46,117 nucleotides of DNA from Lachnospiraceae bacterium. Lineage in GTDB: Bacteria; Bacillota; Clostridia; Lachnospirales; Lachnospiraceae. Location: NCBI GenBank assembly GCA_024687125.1, contig JAILFA010000057.1:1-46117 (forward strand), written 5' to 3'. The notes under the pieces were generated by a model. It was not told the origin of the DNA and did not search any database. It worked only from the letters and a program-made list of their open reading frames with translations. The translations under genes and the position numbers were made by a program. This document shows positions 7,910 to 15,424 of the stretch, one piece after another (position 1 is the first letter of the stretch; the number at the start of each line of letters is the position of its first letter).

Positions 7910-8758
7910 TTATACGCTGGTGTTCCAGGACGATGCGTAGTTCACGTTGCCGGCGCCCTGTGCGTTGTAGGTTGATGTCGCGGATGCGGCAGAAGCGGCA
8001 CCGCTCTTGATCATCGTCGCGGCGGAATCCACTTTGTCGCCATAGGAGCCGACGCCGCCGAAGAGCGTCTTGATCTCATTGGTATCAGCCGCGGACAGCT
8101 TGTCCTTGTCAAGAGAAAGCGTGCCGTCCGTGTTAGCCGTGATCCCGATGCTCCTGAGCTGTCCGCCAAAGGAACTCGTCGTCCTGGTGAGCGAGGAGAT
8201 ACGCGAGGATACGGTCGTATTGCTCGCATCACTGCCGGACTTGATCAGTGCATTGTAGCTGTCGACATACTTGGATACCGCGGAATTGATTGCTTCCCTG
8301 TCGACACCCCAGGTCGTGCTCTCCTTGCCCTCAGCGTCCTTGGTGGTGACGTTTCTGTTGCGGTAGATGTTGCCGGTCGATGCGTCGGGAGAAAGTGCCC
8401 TGACGGCGTCCCGGACATCCGCTGCATCGGAAGAGATCTGCGAATACTCCTTGGAAGTGGTCGCGGAAACAGCCGACTCGGCGGACTCTTCTTTGTCCGT
8501 CTTCCTGGTCTTGTCAAGCAGCTTGTCCAGTACATCGTTTCCACTGCCTGCCTTCTTCGTCCCGGAAACCGTCGTCTCTTCGTCGGCCGCCTGATTGTAA
8601 TAAGCCTTGACAAGCTTATTGTAGGAGCCGTTCTTGATGGTATTGTAGTCGGAGACAAGGCTTGCGAGACCAGATACGCCGGTGAAGGCATTCGCGGTTC
8701 TCTGACTGTTCAGACTGTTGAACAGGTATGATGTGTCCTGTCGATAACTCACGTTCAT
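7910..8758 (-). CDS. FliD C-terminal-like protein (orphan filament-cap-type protein)
   Basis: The start is set at the ATG at 8758, 8 nt after AAAGGAG; an upstream GTG/ATG pair (8767, 8764) overlaps the ribosome site. The 282-aa protein has no signal peptide. Its C-terminal 130 residues follow the FliD (hook-associated protein 2) C-terminal pattern: VSKYVDSYNALI, then LRSIGITANTDGTLSLDKDKL and IKTLFGGVGSYG. The N-terminal part is Ser/Thr/Ala-rich with SYLFNSLN and no FliD_N-like domain. True FliD is normally longer and lies with fliS and flagellin, none of which is here. It could be a cell-surface or filament-associated adaptor, or a remnant of a lost flagellar system. Confidence 0.75.
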   Translation of the reverse strand: MNVSYRQDTSYLFNSLNSQRTANAFTGVSGLASLVSDYNTIKNGSYNKLVKAYYNQAADEETTVSGTKKAGSGNDVLDKLLDKTRKTDKEESAESAVSATTSKEYSQISSDAADVRDAVRALSPDASTGNIYRNRNVTTKDAEGKESTTWGVDREAINSAVSKYVDSYNALIKSGSDASNTTVSSRISSLTRTTSSFGGQLRSIGITANTDGTLSLDKDKLSAADTNEIKTLFGGVGSYGDKVDSAATMIKSGAASAASATSTYNAQGAGNVNYASSWNTSV

Positions 8759-8827
8759 CTTCATCACTCCTTTGATTTCTCGGTGACATCCCTGTCATCG
8801 GTGAGAAACGATAAGTTTTCTGATTAA

Positions 8828-8856
8828 AGTAAACCACACAAATACGCAAAAGTCAA
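8828..8856 (-). promoter_or_regulatory. Candidate promoter of the FliD-like gene
   Basis: On the minus strand TTGACT (8851-8856) and TTTACT (8828-8833) have a 17-bp spacer. It lies back to back with the plus-strand promoter at 8865-8893. Confidence 0.5.
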
Positions 8857-8864
8857 CAAATACT

Positions 8865-8893
8865 TTGACAGAAAAGGGAAAAAAAGGTATGAT
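8865..8893 (+). promoter_or_regulatory. Consensus sigma-A promoter of the acyl-CoA-synthetase-like gene
   Basis: TTGACA (8865-8870), exactly 17 bp, then TATGAT (8888-8893). The purine-rich spacer is otherwise unremarkable. The start of transcription is expected near 8900, giving a leader of about 57 nt. Confidence 0.85.
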
Positions 8894-8956
8894 GTTTACT
8901 GTTTTACTACTTCTTTATATACCAATCACTGAATCAGTTTTCAAAGCGAGGATAAC

Positions 8957-10594
8957 ATGCCGATCACCGATCTGTTGGAACGCAATTGCAAACTCCACGG
9001 CAATGAGGTTGCCCTGGTGGAGCTCAACCCTGCCCTTACGGACAAGCGGCGGATCACCTGGAAGGAATACGATCTGATCCAGCCGGAGGGGAATGCCCCC
9101 TACCGTCGTGAGATCACCTGGCACGTTTTTAACGAAAAAGCCAACCGTTTTGCCAACCTGCTGCTTTCCCGCGGGATCAAAAAAGGTGATAAAGTCGCCA
9201 TCCTGCTGATGAACTGCCTGGAATGGCTGCCGATCTACTTCGGCACTTTAAAGTCCGGCGCCCTCGCGGTCCCGCTGAATTTCCGCTATACCGCAGACGA
9301 GATCGAATATTGCGTGAACAAGGCCGAAGCGGATATCCTGGTCTTCGGTCCCGAATTCATCGGCCGTGTGGAGGAGATCTGTGACCGCATTTCCGCGCAC
9401 CGCCTGCTCTTCTACGTCGGAGCCGGATGCCCCTCCTTTGCCGAGGATTACGCAGAGCTCACAGCGGACTGTTCGAGTCAGGATCCGCTCATCGAGCTTA
9501 CGGATGACGATGATGCAGCGATCTATTTTTCCTCCGGCACGACCGGATTTCCTAAGGCGATCCTGCACAAGCACCGCGCACTCTCCCATTCCGCGCAGTG
9601 CGAGCAGAAGCATCACGGCCAGACACATGATGACGTCTTTCTTTGCATCCCGCCCCTCTATCACACAGGAGCCAAGATGCACTGGTTCGGCAGCCTGATC
9701 TCCGGCAGCAAGGCCGTCCTGCTCAAAGGGACAACGCCGGAAACGATCCTGGATGCCGTATCCCGCGAAAAATGCTCGATCGTCTGGCTTCTCGTCCCCT
9801 GGGCGGAGGACATCCTGGAGGCACTCGACACCGGACGGCTCAAGGCATCGGACTATGACCTTTCCCACTGGCGGCTGATGCATATCGGCGCACAGCCGGT
9901 TCCGCAGAGTCTGGTCAGACGCTGGAAGACCTACTTCCCGGATCACGACTATGACACCAACTATGGTCTGTCGGAGTCCATCGGCCCCGGCTGCGTCCAC
10001 CTCGGCGTGGAAAACATCGACCATGTCGGCGCCATCGGTGTTCCCGGATACGGCTGGGAGTGCCGTATCGTCGATGAACAGCGCGTTGATGTACCCAAGG
10101 GGTCTGTGGGTGAGCTCGCAGTCAAAGGACCGGGCGTCATGATCTGCTATTACAACGATCCCGAAGCGACAGCCGAGGTTCTTGACGACAGGGGATGGCT
10201 CTATACAGGTGACATGGCCATGCAGGACGAACAGGGCTTCTACTGGCTCGTCGACCACAAAAAGGACGTCATCATCTCCGGCGGCGAAAACATCTATCCT
10301 GTCCAGATCGAAGACTTCCTGCACGGCATGCAGGGCATCAAGGATGTGGCTGTCATCGGTCTGCCCGACAAGCGTCTGGGCGAGATCGCGGCAGCGATCA
10401 TCGAAAATGCCGAAGGCTTTACTCTGACCGAAGAGGAAGTAAACACCTTCTGTCAGGCTCTTCCCAAATACAAGCGCCCGCGCCGGATCATCTTTGCGGA
10501 TGTCCCGCGCAATCCCACCGGAAAGATTGAAAAGCCCAGGCTCCGCGAGATCTATGGCGCCGTGGGACTTGTTGATGCCGAAAACAAGAGTTAA
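8957..10594 (+). CDS. Class I adenylate-forming enzyme (acyl-CoA synthetase-like)
   Basis: The 545-aa protein belongs to the AMP-dependent synthetase/ligase superfamily, which activates a carboxylic acid with ATP and usually joins it to CoA. Visible core motifs are IYFSSGTTGFPKAILHK (the phosphate-binding loop, about 192-208), YGLSESIGPG (adenine/substrate), YTGDMAMQDEQGFYW with the ribose-binding Asp, the hinge DHKKDVIISGGENIYP, and PRNPTGKIEKP with the catalytic Lys near the C terminus. Sequence alone does not fix the acid; the overall layout is closest to medium/long-chain or aromatic acyl-CoA ligases. A near-perfect promoter and GAGGATAAC before the ATG suggest good expression. The next gene starts 14 bp downstream, so the two are probably co-transcribed. 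Confidence 0.9.
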   Translation: MPITDLLERNCKLHGNEVALVELNPALTDKRRITWKEYDLIQPEGNAPYRREITWHVFNEKANRFANLLLSRGIKKGDKVAILLMNCLEWLPIYFGTLKSGALAVPLNFRYTADEIEYCVNKAEADILVFGPEFIGRVEEICDRISAHRLLFYVGAGCPSFAEDYAELTADCSSQDPLIELTDDDDAAIYFSSGTTGFPKAILHKHRALSHSAQCEQKHHGQTHDDVFLCIPPLYHTGAKMHWFGSLISGSKAVLLKGTTPETILDAVSREKCSIVWLLVPWAEDILEALDTGRLKASDYDLSHWRLMHIGAQPVPQSLVRRWKTYFPDHDYDTNYGLSESIGPGCVHLGVENIDHVGAIGVPGYGWECRIVDEQRVDVPKGSVGELAVKGPGVMICYYNDPEATAEVLDDRGWLYTGDMAMQDEQGFYWLVDHKKDVIISGGENIYPVQIEDFLHGMQGIKDVAVIGLPDKRLGEIAAAIIENAEGFTLTEEEVNTFCQALPKYKRPRRIIFADVPRNPTGKIEKPRLREIYGAVGLVDAENKS

Positions 10595-10608
10595 ACGGAG
10601 TAAATGCG

Positions 10609-10887
10609 ATGAGTTCTATCCTGCGTTCCGATTCTATCTATGACAACGAAGTGCCTTTCTGCCGCGTCTATGGTACAGAGCGGAAAAAGGCACTGGAAAA
10701 GCTGTTCCTTCAGGAACGGATCTCCTATTATATTGTCTGGGAGCAGGAGCACTGGTGGCAGAAGCTTCTGTCAACCAGGCGCCGCGATGTCTGCACCTTC
10801 CGTATCAACAAAGCCGACGTTCCGCGCGCCAAAGAACTCGTTGCGGAAATGAAGGGCGTGCGCGTCAGAAGCGATAAGCATACTTGA
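10609..10887 (+). CDS. Small conserved-type protein (92 aa), DUF2007-like
   Basis: A short basic protein, no membrane segment, with CGGAGT upstream. The pattern (FCRVYGTERKKALEKLF early, FRINKADVPRAKELVAEM late) resembles small alpha/beta proteins such as DUF2007-type 'signal transducing' proteins, where a residue pair is followed by a RAKEL helix; the match is weak. It follows the acyl-CoA-synthetase-like gene by 14 bp and overlaps the 3' end of the convergent GH3-like gene by 23 bp. Confidence 0.7.
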   Translation: MSSILRSDSIYDNEVPFCRVYGTERKKALEKLFLQERISYYIVWEQEHWWQKLLSTRRRDVCTFRINKADVPRAKELVAEMKGVRVRSDKHT

Positions 10888-12286
10888 CGCGGTAGATCCT
10901 CTTAAGTGATTCCTCGATCTGCGCCTCGCTCAGCTCACCGCTGTTGACCGCATCGAGTACACCGTCGATCGCCTTCTCAAGATCCTCAGGACAGCAGATC
11001 ATATCCGCCCCTGCCTTAAGTGCGGCGACCGCCGCCTGATCCGGGGTATAGTAATCTGTGATCGCCTGCGTGTTCATCGCTTCCGTCATGATGATCCCGT
11101 CAAACCCAAGCTCACCGCGGAGCATATCCTGCATCACTACCGAAGACATCGTGCACGGCGTCTTGTCGCCCACGATCAGGGGCGCAGCCATATTGCCGAC
11201 CACGACGATCTTCGTTCCGGCGCCGAAAGCCGCCTGGAACATCAGCGCATCCGTCTGCGCGAATTCATCCTTGGTGATCCCGGTCGAAGGGATATTTCCA
11301 TCACTCGTCTGATCTACGGAAGACGGGAAAAGATGAGCCGATGTATGGATCCCGTTCTCCTCCATGCCGCGGATCTCACTGGCCGCCACAAGAGCCGCTG
11401 AGGACGGATCGCTTCCGTAACTGAGCTGTCTCTCCTTGTCGCTCATGGCGATCGTTGTCAGATCGACATAGGGTCCGAGATTCATCTGGAATCCCACATC
11501 CACCATGCGCTTGGCGATCGTCTGTCCGGCTTCATAGGCCGCATCGACATCTCCGGACTCCGCCAGTTCCGCCGGTGAAGGAACCTGCTCCAGCTGCAGC
11601 GCGTTCGTCAGGTCACCCCGGTCCGCTCCGAGCTCACTGATCCCCAGAAACAGCGGATACTTGCTGAGATCCTCGGTCTTGGAGAGCATCTCCGCGATCT
11701 GATCCCGGGTCTTGATGTTCTTCTGTGAATAGATCAGGCCGCCGATCGTCGTATTCTCCAGCGCGCTCTTCGTTCCGTCGCCGGCTTTGATCGCGGCGTC
11801 CACACCGGTAAACTGTTCAGGGGTCGTAATGAACAGACCCGCGACCTTTTCTTTCAGCGTCATACCGGAAATGACTTCATCGATCATCTGATCCATGAGC
11901 TCATCATCGCTCTCCGCTACCTCCGGCTCTTCGGTCTGCGGCGTAAAGATGAGCGGCTCCTCCTCTTCCTGGACAGTCTCCTCTTCCTTCTCCGGAATGA
12001 TGATCTCCGGAACCTCTTCCTCCTGCGCGGAGATCTCAGCCGCCTCAGCTTCCTTTGCTTTCTCGGAAGCAACACGTCTCTCGGAGATCACGCTGACAAG
12101 ACGTGTTCCGCCGATATAGGCAAGCGCCACGAGTGTGGCGAAAAAGATGCCGATCACCAGATAGACGATGATCTGGTTGCGCACGCGCCTCTTGTGCCTG
12201 TGGATCGCGCGCTCCATCTTCATGTGGTCCGCTTCCTGACGTATTACCTTTCTCTCTTCCGCGTCATTCATCCCATGCATCTCCAT
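10865..12286 (-). CDS. Membrane-anchored GH3-family-fold protein with altered active site
   Basis: A 473-aa protein with one membrane span near residues 37-60 (NQIIVYLVIGIFFATLVAL) and a Glu-rich linker (about 80-125). An exported glycoside hydrolase family 3 N-terminal barrel follows (MTLKEKVAGLFI, DVGFQMNLGPYVDL, GELGFDGIIMTEAMN). The enzymes of this fold are beta-N-acetylhexosaminidases (NagZ-like). Two key elements look lost: the KHFPGHG loop reads SAHLFPSS (about residue 317), and the nucleophile Asp of the usual [ST]D position is Glu in MTEAMN (about 401). It may be a non-catalytic sugar-binding protein or an enzyme with changed chemistry. The start is uncertain (12286, 12280 or 12271; no strong ribosome site). 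Confidence 0.85.
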   Translation of the reverse strand: MEMHGMNDAEERKVIRQEADHMKMERAIHRHKRRVRNQIIVYLVIGIFFATLVALAYIGGTRLVSVISERRVASEKAKEAEAAEISAQEEEVPEIIIPEKEEETVQEEEEPLIFTPQTEEPEVAESDDELMDQMIDEVISGMTLKEKVAGLFITTPEQFTGVDAAIKAGDGTKSALENTTIGGLIYSQKNIKTRDQIAEMLSKTEDLSKYPLFLGISELGADRGDLTNALQLEQVPSPAELAESGDVDAAYEAGQTIAKRMVDVGFQMNLGPYVDLTTIAMSDKERQLSYGSDPSSAALVAASEIRGMEENGIHTSAHLFPSSVDQTSDGNIPSTGITKDEFAQTDALMFQAAFGAGTKIVVVGNMAAPLIVGDKTPCTMSSVVMQDMLRGELGFDGIIMTEAMNTQAITDYYTPDQAAVAALKAGADMICCPEDLEKAIDGVLDAVNSGELSEAQIEESLKRIYRVKYAYRF

Positions 12287-12378
12287 GCAGCCCAGAACCG
12301 GCGCTTTTCAACTCATAAAATAGCAACTGCGATACATATATTGTGGTTCCGGGGCGAATTTTACGCTCACAGATACAC

Positions 12379-12407
12379 ATTGTAGCATGGTCATTTTAAA
12401 ATATCAA
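12379..12407 (-). promoter_or_regulatory. Promoter of the GH3-like gene
   Basis: On the minus strand TTGATA (12402-12407), 17 bp, TACAAT (12379-12384). The leader is about 85 nt; nothing further was recognised in it. Confidence 0.75.
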
Positions 12408-12446
12408 GTGTTTGGTAACAAATGTTTTTTATTTTTTTGAAAACAG

Positions 12447-12482
12447 AAAAACCCGGACGATCGCATCAGCTCATCGCCCGGG
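12447..12482 (-). terminator. Strong intrinsic terminator (distal)
   Basis: On the minus strand CCCGGGCGAT and GTCGTCCGGG-like arms form a 10-bp stem (one G-T pair) with an 11-nt loop, followed by TTTTTCTGTTTT. It closes the small transcription unit before the GH3 promoter at 12379-12407. Confidence 0.8.
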
Positions 12483-12504
12483 CATTTGTTCCATATGCAG
12501 ATTT

Positions 12505-12548
12505 CTAACAAAAGAAAGACGGGAGACACGACTATTTCGTGGCTCCCG
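12505..12548 (-). terminator. Intrinsic terminator (proximal) after the 16-aa ORF
   Basis: On the minus strand GGCGGGAG-CCACGA pairs with TCGTGT-CTCCCGTC (one mismatch, one wobble), followed by TTTCTTTTG. It starts 6 nt after the stop of the 16-aa ORF. With the stem at 12447-12482 it gives a double terminator. Confidence 0.75.
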
Positions 12549-12551
12549 CCT

Positions 12552-12602
12552 TTATCTTTCAACCGACGCTTCGTCCTGCGTCGGAGTGTTTTGGTTGTCC
12601 AT
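12552..12602 (-). CDS. 16-residue mini-ORF with perfect ribosome site
   Basis: It encodes MDNQNTPTQDEASVER, a polar acidic peptide. AAAAGGAGG lies 9 nt before the ATG, as good a ribosome site as any in the window. A perfect 7-bp hairpin (CCGACGC/GCGTCGG) lies inside the coding part, and a terminator follows at once. It may be a true micropeptide or part of a structured RNA. No family recognised. Confidence 0.4.
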   Translation of the reverse strand: MDNQNTPTQDEASVER

Positions 12603-12890
12603 GGGTCCTTACCTCCTTTTCCCAACTGCCTTCACGCCATTCACCTTTGCTTTCATAAGCTGCAGCGGCAGAATTCTTAACCAGTTTTTGGATGATCGCT
12701 GTCTTCGCTGCTCATCATGGTACCGAAGGGGTTGTATTTTAAATTCAGATCAAATTCTGTTTCCGGTGGTCCGTACCTCCTGTTCATCAGATTTTTTTGA
12801 GGTGGTTCTTACCTGTCCATCGGACTGTCCTCCATTCAGCGCGCCTATGGTTTCTGCTTAGTGGTCCATTGGACTGTACCTTCCTTTCCT
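12595..12890 (-). repeat. Four repeated ribosome-site/start modules
   Basis: On the minus strand the pattern GGAGG-(TA)-ACRGWCC-N-ATGGAC recurs at about 12866-12890, 12815-12837, 12763-12785 and 12595-12620. The first two open immediately closed frames (ATGGACCACTAA and ATGGACAGGTAA, giving MDH and MDR). The third has lost its ATG, and the fourth opens the 16-aa ORF. In the first two, GTCC and GGAC flank the start codon as a tiny stem. The first three are 51-52 nt apart. Confidence 0.6.
12677..12787 (-). CDS. 36-residue mini-ORF in the small transcription unit
   Basis: An open frame of 36 codons from ATG 12787 to TAA 12677 contains ETEFDLNLKYNPFGTMM and ends in a polar tail. Its own start has no upstream ribosome site. 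An AGGAGG lies just inside the frame, 8 nt before a codon that is ATG in the sister repeats but ACC here. The central Phe-Asp-Leu stretch loosely recalls RiPP leader peptides, but there is no modification gene nearby. Low certainty. Confidence 0.25.
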   Translation of the reverse strand: MNRRYGPPETEFDLNLKYNPFGTMMSSEDSDHPKTG

Positions 12891-12960
12891 GCAGAATCAA
12901 TGTCTGATTATTATATAAAATCTTAACCTTTTGTTCTGCACTTGTGTTGTTGATGATTGA

Positions 12961-12989
12961 ATTGTATATCACCAAAAATCATTTGTCAA
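12961..12989 (-). promoter_or_regulatory. Consensus promoter of the small transcription unit
   Basis: On the minus strand TTGACA (12984-12989), 17 bp, TACAAT (12961-12966). Transcription would begin near 12954 and run about 450-510 nt to the double terminator. A TGCAGAA/TTCTGCA pair lies early in the transcript (about 12889-12941). Confidence 0.8.
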
Positions 12990-13024
12990 TACAATTTGCA
13001 AAAAATTTTTAAGTTTTTTGATAA

Positions 13025-13060
13025 GTCAAATTCCCCGCCGTAAACAGCGGGGAATTTGAC
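13025..13060 (-). terminator. Terminator-like perfect inverted repeat after glyA
   Basis: GTCAAATTCCCCGC and GCGGGGAATTTGAC form a perfect 14-bp stem with an 8-nt loop, 17 bp past the glyA stop. AT-rich sequence follows on the minus strand but not an immediate U-run. Confidence 0.75.
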
Positions 13061-13076
13061 CCCGCGGGCGTCGCCG

Positions 13077-14315
13077 TCAGATCAGCGGGTATTTTGCGGT
13101 AAGATCCGCGATGATCGCGCGCGCCTTTTCGATCTCCGCGCCTTTGGAGGTGATGACCACCGCGATCGCCTCCGCGATCCTGTCCATATCCGCCGTATCC
13201 ATTCCGCGCGTTGTGACCGCGGGTGTACCAAGGCGGATCCCGCTCGTCACGAACGGTGAGCGCTGCTCATTGGGGATCGTGTTCTTATTCGCCGTGATAT
13301 GCGCGTCATCGAGCCACTGCTCCACTTCCTTGCCGGTAATGTCAAAATTCGTGAGATCGATGAGCATCAGGTGGTTGTCCGTGCCGCCGGATACGATCTG
13401 CACGCCGCGGTTCATCAGGCCCTTGCACAGTGCCTGCGCGTTGTCGACGATATTCTGCGCGTAGGTCTTGAACTCCGGAGAAAGCGCTTCCTTGAAGCAG
13501 ACCGCCTTCGCCGCGACCACATGCTCCAGAGGCCCGCCCTGGATGCCGGGGAAGACCGCCTTGTTGATCTTCCATTTCTCATTGGCCTGCTCGTTCCAGA
13601 GGATCAGGCCGCCGCGCGGTCCGCGCAGCGTTTTGTGCGTGGTGGTCGTCACGATATCCGCGTACGGGAACGGGCTCGGATGCACGCCGCCCGCGACAAG
13701 TCCCGCGATATGCGCCATATCGACCATCAGTACCGCGCCGCAGGAATCAGCGGCGTGGCGGAATCTCTCAAAATCGATCGTCCGGCAGTAAGCCGACGCG
13801 CCGGCGATGATCAGCTTCGGCTGATGCTCTTTGGCAAGTCTTTCCATCTCGTCATAGTCAAGGAAGCCGTTCGAGTCAACACCGTAGGGAACAACATTAA
13901 AATAGGAGCCGGAGATGTTTGCCGCGCTGCCGTGCGTCAGATGTCCGCCCTGGCTCAGGTTCATCCCCATGATCGTATCGCCGGGCTTAAGTACCGCGAA
14001 CTGTACCGCCAGATTTGCCTGCGCGCCGGAATGCGGCTGGACATTGGCGTAATCGCAGTGATAGAGCTCCTTGGCGCGCTCACGCGCGAGCTCCTCAACC
14101 TCGTCGACGACATAGCATCCGCCGTAATAGCGCTTTCCCGGGAGACCCTCCGCGTATTTGTTGGTGAGCGGGCTGCCCATGGCCGCCATGACCGCCTTGC
14201 TGGTCCAGTTTTCCGAAGCGATCAGCTCAATGTGATCGTTCTGCCGCATAAGCTCTTTCTCAATAAGATCAGCGATCTGCGGGTCAACGCTCCTTACTTC
14301 GTCCAGTGAATACAT
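13077..14315 (-). CDS. glyA: Serine hydroxymethyltransferase
   Basis: The 412-aa PLP enzyme interconverts serine and glycine, passing the one-carbon unit to tetrahydrofolate. The full family pattern is present: [57 protein letters not shown], and the cofactor lysine in [14 protein letters not shown] (about residue 228). The length is normal (about 410). The ATG is preceded by AGGAGGATGAT. A CTGTCC/GGACAG stem (14334-14350) precedes the ribosome site, and the lipid kinase gene is divergent. Confidence 0.97.
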   Translation of the reverse strand: MYSLDEVRSVDPQIADLIEKELMRQNDHIELIASENWTSKAVMAAMGSPLTNKYAEGLPGKRYYGGCYVVDEVEELARERAKELYHCDYANVQPHSGAQANLAVQFAVLKPGDTIMGMNLSQGGHLTHGSAANISGSYFNVVPYGVDSNGFLDYDEMERLAKEHQPKLIIAGASAYCRTIDFERFRHAADSCGAVLMVDMAHIAGLVAGGVHPSPFPYADIVTTTTHKTLRGPRGGLILWNEQANEKWKINKAVFPGIQGGPLEHVVAAKAVCFKEALSPEFKTYAQNIVDNAQALCKGLMNRGVQIVSGGTDNHLMLIDLTNFDITGKEVEQWLDDAHITANKNTIPNEQRSPFVTSGIRLGTPAVTTRGMDTADMDRIAEAIAVVITSKGAEIEKARAIIADLTAKYPLI

Positions 14316-14404
14316 ATCATCCTCCTGATCTGCCTGTCCCGGTCAGGACAGTTTCATTTTTTGGCACAGTTATGTATTTTATCACACCAATTCCATCATT
14401 TCTA

Positions 14405-14422
14405 TGGTAAAATTAACTCGTT
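14405..14422 (+). promoter_or_regulatory. Extended -10 promoter; probable leaderless start
   Basis: TGG-TAAAAT (14405-14413) is an extended -10 element without a clear -35. The ATG follows 9 nt later with no ribosome site between, so transcription should begin at or within 1-3 nt of the start codon. Confidence 0.5.
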
Positions 14423-15403
14423 ATGACGGAAATCTATGAATGCATAATCAACCCGAGTTCCCGTTCCGGAAAAGGAAAAGCCCTGTGGGACAGCCTGAAG
14501 AAGCGTTTTGACCAGCAGGGCATGGAATATCACACCCACATGACCGAGGGGCCCGGCAGTGCGACCCGGATTGCCCGGGAACTCACGGGCGCAGGACGCC
14601 CCGCAGGCGATCCCCCGATAAAACTCGTCGTCCTGGGCGGCGACGGTACGCTCAACGAAGCCGTATCCGGCATTCAGGACTTTTCCTCTGTCCTCCTGGG
14701 ATATCTCCCGACAGGATCCAGCAACGATTTCGCGCGCGGCATGAAGCTTCCCAAAAACAGGGATGTCCTCATAGAACGCATCGCCGCCGGCAAAGCCTTC
14801 CGTACTGTGGATGTCGGACGCCTTACCTACAACCATCAGACCAGGACTTTTTCCCGGCTGCATGATGAAACCCCCAAGACCGTACGCCACTTTCTGGTCA
14901 GTGCCGGCATCGGGTTCGACGCGGCTGTCTGTGAGGAGGCGCTTTCCTCCGGGACCAAGAATATCCTTAACCGCATCGGTCTCGGCAAACTGACCTACGG
15001 TGCGATCGCGATCCGCAACCTGCTCAGCGCGGACCGCGTTGAGATCGATCTCACGCTTGATGATCAGGAAAAGGTCCATCTGGATCACTTCCTGTTTGCG
15101 GCCGCCATGCAGCTGCCCTATGAGGGCGGCGGCTTCCAGTTCGCACCCGACGCGGATCCGACGGACGGCAAACTGAACATCTGCCTGATCGGGGACATGA
15201 GCAAGCCGAAGATGCTCACTTCACTGCCCGCCGCCTACATCGGCAAACACTACGGGATCAAAGGCATTTATCACTATCAGGTGTCGCGCCTGGACATCCG
15301 TACCGCTCTCCCGATGTGGGTCCACACGGACGGCGAGGTCGTCATGAAGTCCGACGACATCAGCATCGAATGTCTTCCGGGAGCTATGTCCCTGATGATC
15401 TGA
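14423..15403 (+). CDS. Diacylglycerol/lipid kinase family protein
   Basis: The 326-aa protein belongs to the DAGK_cat/YegS-type lipid kinases, which phosphorylate diacylglycerol or related lipids with ATP. Key motifs: IINPSSRSGKGK at the N terminus, VVLGGDGTLNEAVSGI (GGDGT nucleotide motif, about 75-90), LGYLPTGSSNDFARG, and a C-terminal half with GGGFQFAPDADPTDG and a final WVHTDGEVV. The PAP2 phosphatase gene 21 bp downstream makes the opposite reaction, so the pair probably adjusts a phospholipid precursor pool. Translation may start without a leader. Confidence 0.9.
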   Translation: MTEIYECIINPSSRSGKGKALWDSLKKRFDQQGMEYHTHMTEGPGSATRIARELTGAGRPAGDPPIKLVVLGGDGTLNEAVSGIQDFSSVLLGYLPTGSSNDFARGMKLPKNRDVLIERIAAGKAFRTVDVGRLTYNHQTRTFSRLHDETPKTVRHFLVSAGIGFDAAVCEEALSSGTKNILNRIGLGKLTYGAIAIRNLLSADRVEIDLTLDDQEKVHLDHFLFAAAMQLPYEGGGFQFAPDADPTDGKLNICLIGDMSKPKMLTSLPAAYIGKHYGIKGIYHYQVSRLDIRTALPMWVHTDGEVVMKSDDISIECLPGAMSLMI

Positions 15404-15424
15404 CATACGGAGTTAACCTGACAC

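Noticed and set aside
12412-12861. 149-codon plus-strand frame across the mini-ORF unit
   Set aside because: All transcription signals (promoter, ribosome sites, terminators) point to the minus strand; the plus frame has no ribosome site.
13299-14309. 336-codon plus-strand frame opposite glyA
   Set aside because: Shadow frame produced by GC-rich codons of the real gene glyA.
14334-14350. Glycine or PurR-type regulatory element before glyA
   Set aside because: Only a 6-bp CTGTCC/GGACAG stem is visible; no riboswitch core or PurBox sequence is present.
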